A stretch of 64,000 nt of DNA from Sphingobacterium sp. HMA12. GTDB taxonomy: Bacteria; Bacteroidota; Bacteroidia; Sphingobacteriales; Sphingobacteriaceae. Shown piece by piece: positions 1 to 10,487 of the stretch. The notes under the pieces were generated by a model that saw nothing but the letters and a program-made list of their open reading frames with translations, was not told where the DNA came from and did no database searches. The stretch covers positions 496,001 through 560,000 of the forward strand of contig NZ_BEYR01000002.1 of assembly GCF_002933815.1 (NCBI RefSeq), in the 5' to 3' direction. A program made the translations under genes and the position numbers. The first letter of the stretch is position 1. Every line of letters begins with the position of its first letter.

Positions 1-653
1 GTCATACGGGCTTCCATGCTCAAGGAGCGGATGGCTGAACCAGCATATTCGATAAAATATCCTGTACCACCTGCGGCAGAAATCTTGGAGATAATATAGA
101 GGATAATATCCTTTGCGCCAACGCCCTTTTGTAAAGTACCATTGACTTCAATTTTCATGGTTTTAGGCTTGGACTGCAATAAACACTGCGTCGCAAAGAC
201 CTGTTCAACCTGAGAGGTTCCGATACCAAAAGCAATAGCTCCAAAGGCTCCATGTGTTGACGTATGGCTATCACCACAGACCATTGTTTTACCCGGTAGT
301 GTGATACCTAACTCAGGACCGATCACGTGTACGATTCCTTGGTAAGGATGTCCCAAACCATATAATTCAATGCCAAATTCAGCACAATTTTTGGTCAGCA
401 TATCAACTTGATATCGCGATAGCTCTTCTTTGATTGGCAAATGTTGGTTGAGTGTGGGTACGTTATGGTCGGCAGTTGCTACCGTCTGCTTTGGACGAAA
501 AACTGGGATCCCTCTTTTGCGTAGGCCATCAAAAGCTTGAGGTGAAGTAACTTCATGAATCAAGTGGGTATCGATATATATAATATCCGGAAACCCTTCT
601 TCACGCTTGACGACGTGAGCATCCCAAATCTTTTCTACTAATGTTTTTGACAT
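1..653 (-). CDS. leuC: 3-isopropylmalate dehydratase large subunit, 5' part only
   Basis: The first 217 residues are present, starting [15 protein letters not shown] at 653; the rest lies beyond the left edge. LeuC with LeuD isomerises 2-isopropylmalate to 3-isopropylmalate in leucine synthesis, using a [4Fe-4S] cluster. The N-terminal aconitase-fold motifs are clear: [11 protein letters not shown] and the substrate-binding stretch [13 protein letters not shown]. The cluster cysteines of this family lie further on, so they cannot be checked. It follows ilvC by 170 bp that carry two inverted repeats, so it is probably the start of the leucine part of the same minus-strand operon. Family assignment is secure. 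Confidence 0.96.
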   Translation of the reverse strand, partial: MSKTLVEKIWDAHVVKREEGFPDIIYIDTHLIHEVTSPQAFDGLRKRGIPVFRPKQTVATADHNVPTLNQHLPIKEELSRYQVDMLTKNCAEFGIELYGLGHPYQGIVHVIGPELGITLPGKTMVCGDSHTSTHGAFGAIAFGIGTSQVEQVFATQCLLQSKPKTMKIEVNGTLQKGVGAKDIILYIISKISAAGGTGYFIEYAGSAIRSLSMEARM

Positions 654-684
654 TTTTTAATCTCTCTTATGTTATTTTTATTTT

Positions 685-725
685 AATCAGGGTGATATTG
701 TAAATGTCTCAATATCACCCTGATT
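685..725. repeat. Perfect 15-bp inverted repeat between ilvC and leuC
   Basis: AATCAGGGTGATATT (685-699) and its exact reverse complement (711-725) flank an 11-nt loop. Read with the operon (minus strand), the hairpin is followed by an A-rich stretch, not a T-run, so it does not look like a classical intrinsic terminator. It may be an RNA processing or stability element between ilvC and leuC. The structure is certain; the role is inference. Confidence 0.75.
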
Positions 726-761
726 TCAATATACTAAATTACGAAATATTCATGATTTTGG

Positions 762-796
762 AGCATATCTGTGGATTGAATTCACCCGGATATGCT
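762..796. repeat. 8-bp inverted repeat just after ilvC
   Basis: AGCATATC (762-769) and GATATGCT (789-796) pair, with further partial pairing (GTG/CAC) inside. It lies 28 bp beyond the ilvC stop on the minus strand. No T-run follows in the direction of transcription. Possibly a 3'-end stabilising hairpin. Confidence 0.5.
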
Positions 797-823
797 AAAA
801 AAACAAATAATTCGTATAAATTT

Positions 824-2305
824 TTAAACAGTTTTGATTGCTTTCATTGCCGTCATTGCCTTACGCAATTTACGTCCAACGATTTCCACAGGATGGTCAC
901 GCAAAATTTCATTGATGACAACCAACTGTGCATTATCAACAGCAGCATCTTTACCTTCGTTGAAGTTTTTACCTACTAAATCGGTATCAACAGTTTTCAT
1001 GAAATCAGCCAACAAAGGCTTGCAAGCCTGATCAAATAAGTAACAACCGTATTCCGCTGTATCAGAAATAACACGGTTCATTTCGAACAATTTCTTACGA
1101 GCGATTGTGTTGGCGATTAATGGTGTTTCGTGCAATGATTCGTAGTATGCTGATTCGGGTTTGATACCTGCTTCAACCATTGTTTCGAAAGCCAATTCAA
1201 CGCCTGCGCGAATGAAAGCAACCATTAGGGTATAGTTATCGAAGTACTCTTGCTCGTTGATTTTAACATCGCCAGCAGGTGTTTTCTCAAATGCCGTCTC
1301 ACCTGTTTCAGCTCTCCATTTCAATAAGTTGGCATCACCATTTGCCCAATCTTCCATCATGGTATTGCTAAAGTGACCGGACATGATATCGTCTTGGTGT
1401 TTTTGGAACAATGGACGCATGATATCTTTTAACTCTTCGGAGATCTCAAAAGCTTTCACTTTTGCAGGGTTGCTCAAACGATCCATCATACCACTTACAC
1501 CACCATGTTTCAAAGCTTCAGTAATTACCTCAACACCATATTGTACCAATTTGGATGCGTATCCAGCTTCAATTCCTTTTTCGATCATTTTGTCGAAAGA
1601 TAAAATAGAACCTGTTTGCAATAAACCACAAAGGATTGTTTGCTCACCCATTAAATCTGATTTTACCTCGGCTACAAATGAAGATTTCAATACACCGGCT
1701 TTGTGGCCACCTGTTCCTACACAGTATGCTTTTGCTTCAGCCCAACCTTTTCCTTGTGGATCATTCTCTGGGTGAACAGCGATCAAAGTAGGGACACCGA
1801 AACCACGAAGGTATTCTGCACGAACTTCAGAGCCCGGACATTTTGGAGCAACCATGATGACGGTAATATCTTTACGGATTTGCATACCTTCTTCAACGAT
1901 GTTGAAACCGTGTGAATAAGATAATGTTGCGCCTTCTTTCATCAACGGCATGACCGCGTTGATCACTGAGGTATGTTGTTTATCAGGAGTCAAGTTAATG
2001 ACCAAATCTGCTGTTGGGATTAATTCTTCGTAAGTTCCTACGTTAAAATTGTTGTCCGTAGCATTTTTCCAAGAATCTCTTTTTTGTTCAATAGCTTCTT
2101 TACGTAAAGCATAAGAAACGTCCAGTCCGCTATCTCTTAAGTTTAAACCTTGGTTCAAGCCTTGTGCACCGCATCCTACGATTACGATTTTTTTACCTTT
2201 TAAAGCATTTACTCCATCCGTAAATTCGGTGTTGTCCATGAATTCAGCGTGACTTAATTGTTCTAACTGCTCTCTAAGCGGTAAGGTGTTGAAATAATTT
2301 GCCAT
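824..2305 (-). CDS. ilvC: Ketol-acid reductoisomerase, class II (long form)
   Basis: 493 residues, the size of the long enterobacterial-type enzyme rather than the ~330-residue class I form. It converts acetolactate or acetohydroxybutyrate to the dihydroxy acid with NADPH and Mg2+. The Rossmann signature [17 protein letters not shown] follows residue 40, and the metal-binding acidic pair sits in [14 protein letters not shown] second metal-site stretch, [10 protein letters not shown], lies in the duplicated helical C-terminal half. The start [14 protein letters not shown] matches the family N-terminus. It lies 45 bp beyond the DinB-like gene on the same strand, so is part of the ilv operon. 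Confidence 0.98.
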   Translation of the reverse strand: MANYFNTLPLREQLEQLSHAEFMDNTEFTDGVNALKGKKIVIVGCGAQGLNQGLNLRDSGLDVSYALRKEAIEQKRDSWKNATDNNFNVGTYEELIPTADLVINLTPDKQHTSVINAVMPLMKEGATLSYSHGFNIVEEGMQIRKDITVIMVAPKCPGSEVRAEYLRGFGVPTLIAVHPENDPQGKGWAEAKAYCVGTGGHKAGVLKSSFVAEVKSDLMGEQTILCGLLQTGSILSFDKMIEKGIEAGYASKLVQYGVEVITEALKHGGVSGMMDRLSNPAKVKAFEISEELKDIMRPLFQKHQDDIMSGHFSNTMMEDWANGDANLLKWRAETGETAFEKTPAGDVKINEQEYFDNYTLMVAFIRAGVELAFETMVEAGIKPESAYYESLHETPLIANTIARKKLFEMNRVISDTAEYGCYLFDQACKPLLADFMKTVDTDLVGKNFNEGKDAAVDNAQLVVINEILRDHPVEIVGRKLRKAMTAMKAIKTV

Positions 2306-2350
2306 TGTTTTACTTTCTTTCTGTTATTGGTTGTTGATTATTTATTTTTT

Positions 2351-2815
2351 TTATTGTACTAATTTACGTTGCGCCAAAGCATAACCATAATGAACATTAT
2401 CATGTCCTGAAGTCAAAGCGATAACTTCTTCGACCGTATCCATTGGATAGCCATAAGTTGCTGTTGAAAACGAGGTAATCGCTCCAAAAACGCCATTTTC
2501 ATAGTCTTTGGCAATCTGTTCGATGCTTTGGATAGCGATTGCCTTTAGTTCATCAATTTCAGCCTGTTCGACAAAACGTGTGGGTTTGGTATCTTTTCTA
2601 TAATCTTCATTGTATTTAACCCAAGCGGTATCCGCTTTGATACCGGTACGGACATAGACTAAAGTCTGTGTACTCACCACGATATGTCCAAAATTCCAGA
2701 TAATATTGTTGTTAAATCCAGTCGGGATTTTGTTCAGTTGTTCTATGGAAAGACTATCCAGCAATTCAACGAATTTTTGGCGTGCCTGTAAGATAAATTT
2801 AAATGTTTCTTGCAT
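2351..2815 (-). CDS. DinB-like (DinB_2 family) putative metalloprotein
   Basis: 154 residues from the ATG at 2815 (MQETFKFILQARQKF), 4 bp after the ilvN stop; the longer reading to 2866 begins with TTG inside ilvN and was rejected. The protein looks like a DinB/YfiT four-helix bundle with the expected metal-binding histidines: one in NFGHIVVS and two in the HDNVHYG motif near the C-terminus. Members include thiol-dependent transferases and many proteins of unknown role. It sits inside the branched-chain amino acid operon, between ilvN and ilvC, so it is probably co-transcribed; no pathway step for it is known to me. Family call fairly sure, function unknown. Confidence 0.8.
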   Translation of the reverse strand: MQETFKFILQARQKFVELLDSLSIEQLNKIPTGFNNNIIWNFGHIVVSTQTLVYVRTGIKADTAWVKYNEDYRKDTKPTRFVEQAEIDELKAIAIQSIEQIAKDYENGVFGAITSFSTATYGYPMDTVEEVIALTSGHDNVHYGYALAQRKLVQ

Positions 2816-2819
2816 CTGA

Positions 2820-3410
2820 TTACATAGTAAATACGTCATCCCGTTTGTCGAGATATTCATTTTCAACGATTTCTATCGACGGTTCCTTTGCTTCAAACTG
2901 AACCAATTTGGAGTGGAAACCAGCGCTATCTTTAATGATGGCAATACGGGCGCCACGTACAAATTCGATTAAACCATATTTTGTCAATTCCTCCGTCAGC
3001 TTATCAATTTCTTCACGGTGACCTGCAGTTTCGAACACGATATAATCGTTACGGATCACAACCACATTGGCTCCATATTGACGAAGTAAACGCTCAACAT
3101 ATACTTTTTCATTGACAACGTCTGCAGGTACTTTATATAAGGCCTGTTCTTGCCAGATCACTTCGTCATTGGTATTGTAATAGGCTTTAAGAATGTCAAT
3201 CTGTTTTTCCAACTGACGACAAAGCTTACGCAACACATCTTCCGCCTCTGTAATGACAATGGTGAAACGATGTATACCTTCTACCTCAGAAGGCGATGTG
3301 TTCAAACTTTCGATATTGATTTTTCTTCTTGAAAAAATCGTTGAGATCCTTCCGATAAGGCCGATAGAATTCTCTGTATATAGGGTAATGGTATATTCTT
3401 GTTTTTCCAT
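2820..3410 (-). CDS. ilvN: Acetolactate synthase small (regulatory) subunit
   Basis: 196 residues. The N-terminal ACT domain (about residues 5-80) shows the typical pattern TLYTENSIGLIGRISTIF and RRKINIESLN, followed by the C-terminal ALS-regulatory domain (about 95-190). It binds the catalytic subunit and gives valine feedback control. It lies 9 bp after ilvB and 4 bp before the DinB-like gene. Its length is slightly above the ~160 residues of enterobacterial IlvN/IlvH, with the extra sequence at the C-terminal end. Confidence 0.95.
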   Translation of the reverse strand: MEKQEYTITLYTENSIGLIGRISTIFSRRKINIESLNTSPSEVEGIHRFTIVITEAEDVLRKLCRQLEKQIDILKAYYNTNDEVIWQEQALYKVPADVVNEKVYVERLLRQYGANVVVIRNDYIVFETAGHREEIDKLTEELTKYGLIEFVRGARIAIIKDSAGFHSKLVQFEAKEPSIEIVENEYLDKRDDVFTM

Positions 3411-3419
3411 TTTGACTTT

Positions 3420-5162
3420 TTACTTTAATCGAATCTCCGATACGGATGTTCCTTGTGCAACCATCGGGAATACATTGTTTTCCTTTCCTACCATGACTTC
3501 CAATAGATAAGCTCCATCGTGCTCAAGCATGGTCTGAAGGGCAGTGCGGAGATCTTTCCGTTCCGAAATTTTCTGTCCATCGATATAATAACCTTTGGCA
3601 ACTGCAACAAAGTCAGGACTGGTAATATTCACGAATGAATAGCGTTTGTCATGGAACAGTTGCTGCCATTGACGTACCATACCCAAGAACTCGTTGTTCA
3701 AGATCATGATTTTCACCTTCGCGCCAAATTGCATGATAGTTCCCAGTTCCTGAATGGTCATTTGGATACCACCGTCACCGATGATGGCTACGACAGTTTT
3801 CTCAGGAGCACCATACCAAGCGCCGATAGCTGCAGGAAGGCCAAAGCCCATGGTTCCCAATCCGCCAGATGTTACGTTTGATTTGCTCTTGTTAAATTTT
3901 GCATAGCGACATGTGACCATCTGATGTTGACCAACGTCTGTGGTTATGATTGCGTCCCCACCGGTTAATTCATTCAACACATTGATCACCTCGCCCATGG
4001 TCATGATATCCGTTTTTGGATGCAATTCATCTGTGATGACTTCTTTGATTTCCTCTTTTTCGAGTTCACGGAACTGAGCCAACCAAGCGGAATGATCCAC
4101 GGCTTGAACCAATTCAGTCAACATTGGAAGTGATTCTTTGCAGTCGCCCCATACAGGTACGGTTGTTTGTACATTTTTATCAATCTCGGCCGGGTCGATA
4201 TCCAGATGGATCACTTTTGCCTGCTTGGCATATTTGTCCAATCGGCCAGTGACGCGGTCATCGAAACGCATACCGATAGCAATTAAAACATCACATTCGT
4301 TGGTCATGACATTTGGCGCATAGTTACCGTGCATCCCCAACATACCGACATGAAGTTTGTGGTCTGTAGGAAGAGCGCTCAATCCCATGACAGTAGCGGC
4401 GGAAGGAATGCCTGTTTTTTCGATAAAAGCTTTAAACTCTTCCTCTGCCTTTCCTAAGATAATCCCCTGACCAAAAAGTACAAATGGTTTTTTAGCATTA
4501 TTGATCAATTCAGCAGCTTGTTCGATATACTCCTTACGAACCTGCGGAGCAGGTCTATAACTACGCACATGATTGCATTTTTCGTAACCGAAGTAATCGA
4601 ATAATTGCAATTGTGCATTCTTGGTGATATCGATCAATACGGGGCCTGGACGACCGGTGCTGGCAATATAAAATGCTTTAGCGAGTGCGGCTGGAATTTC
4701 AGTAGCGTCAGTGACTTGATAGTTCCACTTGGTGACCGGTGCGGTAATATTGATGACATCCGTTTCCTGAAATGCATCGGTTCCCAATAGTGAAGCAAAT
4801 ACCTGGCCTGTAATACAGACGATCGGGTTACTGTCGATCATGGCATCTGCCAGTCCGGTAACCAGGTTTGTTGCTCCGGGACCACTCGTCGCGAAGACGA
4901 CACCTGTACGACCGGAAGTCCTGGCATAACCTTGGGCCGCATGGATCCCTCCTTGCTCGTGGCGTACCAAGATATGTTTCAAACGATCCGTATAATCATA
5001 AAGGGCATCATAAATAGGCATGATCGCGCCACCCGGATAGCCAAATACGGTATCAACTCCTTCGCTCAATAAGGCCTCCATAACAGCTTTCGATCCCGAA
5101 ATTTGTGTCGGAGTTTCCTGCTTGGTAGCAGCCTTATTTTCTGTTATTTCCAGTGTACTCAT
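3420..5162 (-). CDS. ilvB: Acetolactate synthase large (catalytic) subunit
   Basis: 580 residues. A thiamine-diphosphate enzyme that condenses two pyruvates, or pyruvate with 2-oxobutyrate, the first shared step to valine, leucine and isoleucine. The catalytic glutamate is in RHEQGGIHAAQGYAR, the ThDP/Mg2+ motif runs GDGGIQMTIQELGT to ILNN, and the FAD-binding middle domain is present. The first ~20 residues (MSTLEITENKAATKQ) are a non-conserved extension. The 129-bp gap to ilvD contains a fold-back repeat; ilvN follows after 9 bp. Confidence 0.98.
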   Translation of the reverse strand: MSTLEITENKAATKQETPTQISGSKAVMEALLSEGVDTVFGYPGGAIMPIYDALYDYTDRLKHILVRHEQGGIHAAQGYARTSGRTGVVFATSGPGATNLVTGLADAMIDSNPIVCITGQVFASLLGTDAFQETDVINITAPVTKWNYQVTDATEIPAALAKAFYIASTGRPGPVLIDITKNAQLQLFDYFGYEKCNHVRSYRPAPQVRKEYIEQAAELINNAKKPFVLFGQGIILGKAEEEFKAFIEKTGIPSAATVMGLSALPTDHKLHVGMLGMHGNYAPNVMTNECDVLIAIGMRFDDRVTGRLDKYAKQAKVIHLDIDPAEIDKNVQTTVPVWGDCKESLPMLTELVQAVDHSAWLAQFRELEKEEIKEVITDELHPKTDIMTMGEVINVLNELTGGDAIITTDVGQHQMVTCRYAKFNKSKSNVTSGGLGTMGFGLPAAIGAWYGAPEKTVVAIIGDGGIQMTIQELGTIMQFGAKVKIMILNNEFLGMVRQWQQLFHDKRYSFVNITSPDFVAVAKGYYIDGQKISERKDLRTALQTMLEHDGAYLLEVMVGKENNVFPMVAQGTSVSEIRLK

Positions 5163-5209
5163 TACGTTGATTTTTTAGTTTTGTTGATTATTCAGTCTTT
5201 TTTAGTCTT

Positions 5210-5285
5210 TAGATATTAGATCTGGAGACATTAGATCGGAGATTCTGTTTATTTAAATCTCTGCACTAAGTGTCTCCGTTTTTTT
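5210..5285. repeat. Degenerate AGAT-type repeats folding into a hairpin, ilvB-ilvD spacer
   Basis: The spacer carries imperfect copies of TTAGATATTAGAT and a fold-back: GGAGACATTAG (5224-5234) against CTAAGTGTCTCC (5266-5277), one nucleotide off perfect, with GAGATT/AATCTC pairing inside. A run of seven T (5279-5285) follows on the plus strand, which has no gene there to terminate; on the operon strand it is an A-run before the hairpin. A similar repeat fills the atpC-atpD spacer. Confidence 0.55.
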
Positions 5286-5291
5286 GATTTT

Positions 5292-6992
5292 CTACAGATC
5301 AGTTACACAACCCTCTGAGGCGTCAGCCACGGTCTTAGCATATTTATATAACACGCCTTTACTGACTTTCAAAGCCGGTTGTACCCATGCTGAACGACGT
5401 TGTGCAATTTCCTCATCGGAAAGGTTCACATTGATCGTATTGTTGACGGCATCAATCTCGATGATATCGTCATCATGCACTAAGCCAATTAACCCGCCTT
5501 TGTAAGATTCAGGTGTAATGTGGCCGACGACGAAACCATGGGTTCCACCGGAAAAACGGCCATCTGTAATGAGTGCTACAGATTTACCTAAGCCGGCACC
5601 GATGATTAATGAGGTCGGTTTGAGCATTTCTGGCATACCTGGAGCACCTACTGGGCCTTCATTTTTAATAACCACAACATCTCCCGGTTTAATTCTGCCT
5701 GAGGCAATACCAGCGACTAGGTCATGTTCGCCATCGAATACACGTGCGGGACCAGTAAATTTCTCGCCTTCTTTACCTGAGATCTTGGCTACAGAACCTT
5801 TTTCTGCCAGATTTCCATAAAGGATCTGTAAATGTCCTGTTGCTTTGATTGGGTTGCTCAATGGTTTGATAATAGGCTGATCATATTCCATAATGGATTT
5901 GACATCAGCTAAGTTCTCAGCAACAGTTTTTCCAGTTACGGTAATACAATCACCATGTAATAAACCTTCGTCCAAAAGGTATTTCATTACGGCGGGAGTT
6001 CCGCCATATTGTTGAAGATCCTGCATCAAGTATTTACCCGAAGGTTTAAAGTCTGCCAATACAGGTGTTTCATCACTCATGCGCTGGAAGTCATCTTGTG
6101 AGATGTCAACGCCTACAGCCTTACCGATTGCAATAAAGTGAAGTACGGCATTGGTACTTCCGCCCAAGATCACGATGGTACGCAATGCATTTTCGAATGC
6201 TTTGCGCGTCATGATATCAGATGGTTTGATATCTTTCTCTAGCAGGGTGCGGATATGTTTACCGGCCTCCAGACATTCATTTTTCTTTTCTGCTGAGATT
6301 GCCGGGTTAGAGGAGGAATAAGGTAAGCTCATTCCCAATGCTTCAATTGCCGAAGCCATCGTGTTTGCTGTATACATGCCGCCACAAGCACCGGCGCCAG
6401 GGCAGGTATGTTTGATGATACCTTCGTAATCTTCATCAGAAAGATTGCCGCAGATGCGTTGCCCTAAGGCTTCAAAAGCAGAAACGATATTGAGTTCTTC
6501 TCCTTTGTAATGTCCAGGTGCAATTGTACCGCCATAAACCATAAGCGAGGGGCGATCCAAACGTGCCATCGCCATGATGGCACCAGGCATATTTTTATCA
6601 CATCCGGGAATTGAGATTAGACCATCGTAATATTGACCGCCACAGATCGTTTCGATACTATCAGCGATTACATCACGGCTTACCAAGGAGTAACGCATAC
6701 CATCTGTACCGTTGCTCATGCCGTCACTGACACCAATGGTGCCAAAGGTCAAACCCACTAAGTCATTGTTCCAAACACCTTTTTTGACGATTTGTGCCAA
6801 ATCATTGAGGTGCATATTACACGTATTACCATCGTATCCCATGCTGGCAATACCGACCTGCGCCTTGTCCATATCGGCATCTGTCAGGCCGATACCGTAA
6901 AGCATTGCTTTAGCAGCAGGTTGCGTTTCGTCTTGTGTAAATGTACGGCTGTATTTGTTCATTGCATTTTCGCCGTTAGATGATGACTTCAT
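5292..6992 (-). CDS. ilvD: Dihydroxy-acid dehydratase
   Basis: 566 residues. It dehydrates dihydroxyisovalerate and dihydroxymethylvalerate to the 2-oxo acids, with an Fe-S cluster held by cysteines in [17 protein letters not shown] and [16 protein letters not shown], all present. The [14 protein letters not shown] motif near the C-terminus is also intact. The ATG at 6992 overlaps the ilvE stop by 17 bp; a second ATG at 6962 ([15 protein letters not shown]) gives a 556-residue protein starting at the conserved region and is a real alternative. Overlap with ilvE suggests translational coupling. Confidence 0.97.
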   Translation of the reverse strand: MKSSSNGENAMNKYSRTFTQDETQPAAKAMLYGIGLTDADMDKAQVGIASMGYDGNTCNMHLNDLAQIVKKGVWNNDLVGLTFGTIGVSDGMSNGTDGMRYSLVSRDVIADSIETICGGQYYDGLISIPGCDKNMPGAIMAMARLDRPSLMVYGGTIAPGHYKGEELNIVSAFEALGQRICGNLSDEDYEGIIKHTCPGAGACGGMYTANTMASAIEALGMSLPYSSSNPAISAEKKNECLEAGKHIRTLLEKDIKPSDIMTRKAFENALRTIVILGGSTNAVLHFIAIGKAVGVDISQDDFQRMSDETPVLADFKPSGKYLMQDLQQYGGTPAVMKYLLDEGLLHGDCITVTGKTVAENLADVKSIMEYDQPIIKPLSNPIKATGHLQILYGNLAEKGSVAKISGKEGEKFTGPARVFDGEHDLVAGIASGRIKPGDVVVIKNEGPVGAPGMPEMLKPTSLIIGAGLGKSVALITDGRFSGGTHGFVVGHITPESYKGGLIGLVHDDDIIEIDAVNNTINVNLSDEEIAQRRSAWVQPALKVSKGVLYKYAKTVADASEGCVTDL

Positions 6993-7866
6993 AATTTTCG
7001 TTCTCTAATACTAAATTTTTATATCTTCTTTGGATCGACGCACCTATGCTGTGTTCCCACTCTTCTTGATAGATGACATCGTCGACTTGTTTGATTCCGA
7101 TAATTTCAGCAGCTGTACCGCATAAGAATGCACTATCAGCTGTATAGATATCTTCTACCGTCAATTGCTTTTCAATGACTTCGAAATTCAGTTTTTTACA
7201 GATGTTTTTAACGGTCTGCCGTGTAATGCCGGGAAAAATGTTTTTCGCTGGCGGTGTATAAATTTTGAAATCTTTCTCAATAAAAATATTCTCGCTGGAA
7301 GCTTGGGCAACGAAGCCTTCATGATCAAGCATAAGTGCCTCGTCAAAACCCCTGTTGATGGCTTCTGTCGTCGCTAGAATAGAGTTTACATATTGGCCTG
7401 ATATTTTCGAGTCCGTTTTAAAAGATTTTGGATTAGGTCTTTTGATATCAGAGATACATACACGTAACAGATTTTGACCAAGATAAGGTCCCCATTCCCA
7501 AGCGGCAATCATCAGATTAGCCTCCGTGGAAGAAGTTAGGTGCATATTCGAACCAGTGAGTACCAATGGACGGATGTAGGCCTCCCGTAAGTTGTTGATG
7601 GCCAAAAGCTCATAACATTTGTCAATTAGCTCCCTGTTACTCCATTGATAAGGGATATTTACCGCTTCGCAGGATTTCTTCAATCGGTCAAAATGCTTGT
7701 CCGCTTTAAAGATGCGCGGGCCATTGTGCGTGTTGTACGCGCGTAAACCATCGAATACAGCGTAGCCATAGTGAAGCGATTGTGCAAAGGGATTCAATGC
7801 GGCCTCGGAGGCTTTTACAAAGGCTCCATCCAAATAAATCAATGTGTTCTTGTCGTAATATTTCAT
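6976..7866 (-). CDS. ilvE: Branched-chain amino acid aminotransferase
   Basis: 296 residues, fold-type IV PLP aminotransferase. It transfers the amino group between glutamate and the 2-oxo acids in the last step of valine, leucine and isoleucine synthesis. Visible motifs are the substrate region [11 protein letters not shown], the region around the PLP lysine [32 protein letters not shown], and the phosphate-binding loop [17 protein letters not shown]. It is the first gene of the minus-strand operon, overlapping ilvD by 17 bp. The 395 bp upstream hold AT-rich palindromes and a possible leader stem. Confidence 0.96.
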   Translation of the reverse strand: MKYYDKNTLIYLDGAFVKASEAALNPFAQSLHYGYAVFDGLRAYNTHNGPRIFKADKHFDRLKKSCEAVNIPYQWSNRELIDKCYELLAINNLREAYIRPLVLTGSNMHLTSSTEANLMIAAWEWGPYLGQNLLRVCISDIKRPNPKSFKTDSKISGQYVNSILATTEAINRGFDEALMLDHEGFVAQASSENIFIEKDFKIYTPPAKNIFPGITRQTVKNICKKLNFEVIEKQLTVEDIYTADSAFLCGTAAEIIGIKQVDDVIYQEEWEHSIGASIQRRYKNLVLENENYEVII

Positions 7867-8207
7867 AACCCAAAATTTACCTTATATAAATAATTTCCCT
7901 TTTTGGTTTTTGCTGGTAAATCATGCTATCTCAGGCCGCTGTAAAAACCTTCGATTTTCATTTCCTCAAGGTAGCAGGAATTACAATAATTGGCAATAGC
8001 TAAAGTGCTAATTTTCTATTTAGAATAATATTTTAAAATATTATGGTTTAAAAAATTTTAAACTGTATTTGTGGCTATTGTTCGGTTTTAAATTTTGTTA
8101 GTCGTATACCGTATTTAAAATTGGTCTACCTTGTGAAAAAATTATTTTTTGTTACAAAGGGCAAATTTCTTCCTAAAATGAAGAAATTGTCAAAAAAACT
8201 TTAAAAA
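7867..8207. other. Non-coding spacer upstream of ilvE: leader stem and AT palindromes
   Basis: No gene seen in the ~395-bp gap between ilvE and atpC. Four structures stand out. GGTTTTT (7905-7911) can pair with AAAAACC (7943-7949) in the ilvE leader. ATAATATTTTAAAATATTAT (8025-8044) is a perfect 20-bp palindrome. GTTTAAAA/TTTTAAAC (8046-8063) pairs around a 2-nt spacer. AATTTCTTC/GAAGAAATT (8164-8188) is a third inverted repeat. No good TAnnTTTG box was found for ilvE, so its promoter is not located. Confidence 0.5.
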
Positions 8208-8239
8208 AAAAGCTTCCGATATTTCTATCGGAAGCTTTT
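8203..8239 (-). terminator. Intrinsic terminator of atpD-atpC
   Basis: A 14-bp perfect stem, AAAAGCTTCCGATA (8208-8221) and its complement (8226-8239), closes a 4-nt loop. On the minus strand it is followed at once by a T-run (8207-8203 and beyond). It starts 22 bp beyond the atpC stop. This is the best intrinsic terminator in the window. Confidence 0.92.
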
Positions 8240-8261
8240 CAATATTTTAAAATCAATTGAT

Positions 8262-8510
8262 TTAATCTCCGATAATTCCTTCAGCAAGCACGGTAATGAC
8301 ATTGTCTTTTGCTTCCACAACACCACCTTTAATGAACACTTCTTGTCCACCTTTACCTTGTTGAATAATTACTTTTCCATCTTCCAAAGTAGAAACAATT
8401 GCCGCGTGGTCTTTCAAAATTTGAAAAGAGCCCGCAGAGCCAGGGACAGTAACAGATGTTACTTCGCCTTCGTATACTAATTTGTCGGGAGTGATAATTG
8501 TTAATTTCAT
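8262..8510 (-). CDS. atpC: ATP synthase F1 epsilon subunit, short form
   Basis: 82 residues, against about 135-140 in E. coli. Only the N-terminal beta-sandwich is present (MKLTIITPDKLVYEGEVTSVTVPGSAGSFQILKDHAAI); it ends GIIGD where the C-terminal helical hairpin would begin. Epsilon links the gamma stalk to the c-ring, and in many bacteria the C-terminal helices inhibit ATP hydrolysis, so that control should be absent or done otherwise. The stop is followed by a strong terminator, so this looks like the true end and not a frameshift. Short epsilon subunits are known in Bacteroidota. Confidence 0.93.
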   Translation of the reverse strand: MKLTIITPDKLVYEGEVTSVTVPGSAGSFQILKDHAAIVSTLEDGKVIIQQGKGGQEVFIKGGVVEAKDNVITVLAEGIIGD

Positions 8511-8564
8511 TATTCTTAGATATAAGATTTGAGATATGAGATTTGAGAACTTTAGGTTTTCAAA

Positions 8565-8603
8565 TAGATATGAGATAATCGAAAGTCTATTATCTCATAT
8601 CTA
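8565..8603. repeat. 15-bp perfect inverted repeat made of AGAT-type repeats, atpC-atpD spacer
   Basis: TAGATATGAGATAAT (8565-8579) and its exact complement (8589-8603) flank a 9-nt loop. The rest of the 109-bp spacer contains further imperfect copies (GATATAAGATTTGAGATATGAGATTTGAGA around 8519-8547, quoted here only as consensus AGATnTGAG). It resembles the spacer between ilvB and ilvD. Confidence 0.65.
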
Positions 8604-8619
8604 AGGTCTAATATCTAAA

Positions 8620-10140
<1,521 letters not shown>

Positions 10141-10190
10141 TTATTAATCAATTTTATATAAGAGACATAAAAGGCCTCTTTTTTGGTCAG

Positions 10191-10222
10191 CAAAAATAAG
10201 GTTATTCGTTTTTAAAAACAAA
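10191..10222 (-). promoter_or_regulatory. Bacteroidota-type promoter of atpD
   Basis: On the minus strand the -7 box reads TATTTTTG (10191-10198), matching TAnnTTTG exactly, and a -33 TTTG box (10219-10222) lies 20 bp upstream, the normal spacing. Transcription would start near 10185, about 60 bp before the atpD ATG. Confidence 0.78.
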
Positions 10223-10487
10223 TAGAATTTGCAATTAAATTACATTTTTATTAATGTAGGTCAAAATGTTATCTCTTGTAATTCTGTTAGTTTCGATTCT
10301 TGTTGTTGCAAATATACTATTTCGGTGTAGTGGTGACACTATTTTTTTGAACTGCTGTTCATTTTCTGATGTGCATACGATGGGACACGGATTGTATATA
10401 AATGTGATCGACCTGAAGCGAGGTCGTCATGAGGAGTCGCTTCAGGTCGATAAGAATCTGGTATAATATCGTCTTATGAAGACCTTA
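10223..10487. other. Non-coding spacer between atpD and the coiled-coil gene
   Basis: No convincing gene. It holds a perfect 15-bp inverted repeat: ATCGACCTGAAGCGA (10407-10421) against its complement (10437-10451) with a 15-nt loop. The repeat lies 36 bp after the stop of the minus-strand gene at 10488 and has no T-run on either strand. A 66-codon plus-strand frame at 10266-10466 contains the repeat and looks non-coding. Confidence 0.6.

Noticed and set aside
704..979. Plus-strand frame beginning in the ilvC-leuC hairpin and running antisense to the ilvC 3' end
   Set aside because: It is antisense to the end of a strongly conserved gene and starts inside the loop of a hairpin; composition is not protein-like.
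2816..2866. TTG-started extension of the DinB-like gene into ilvN
   Set aside because: It overlaps the end of ilvN and adds non-conserved sequence; the ATG at 2815 follows the ilvN stop closely.
5279..5285. Hairpin plus T-run as a plus-strand terminator
   Set aside because: No plus-strand gene ends nearby; the structure lies between two minus-strand operon genes.
7905..7949. TPP-riboswitch-like CTGAGA near the ilvE leader
   Set aside because: Only the CTGAGA word matches; the other conserved THI-box parts are absent and the gene is not in thiamine metabolism.
10266..10466. 66-codon plus-strand frame with a hydrophobic start
   Set aside because: It spans the perfect hairpin at 10407-10451, has no homology I recognise, and its start overlaps the atpD promoter side of the spacer.
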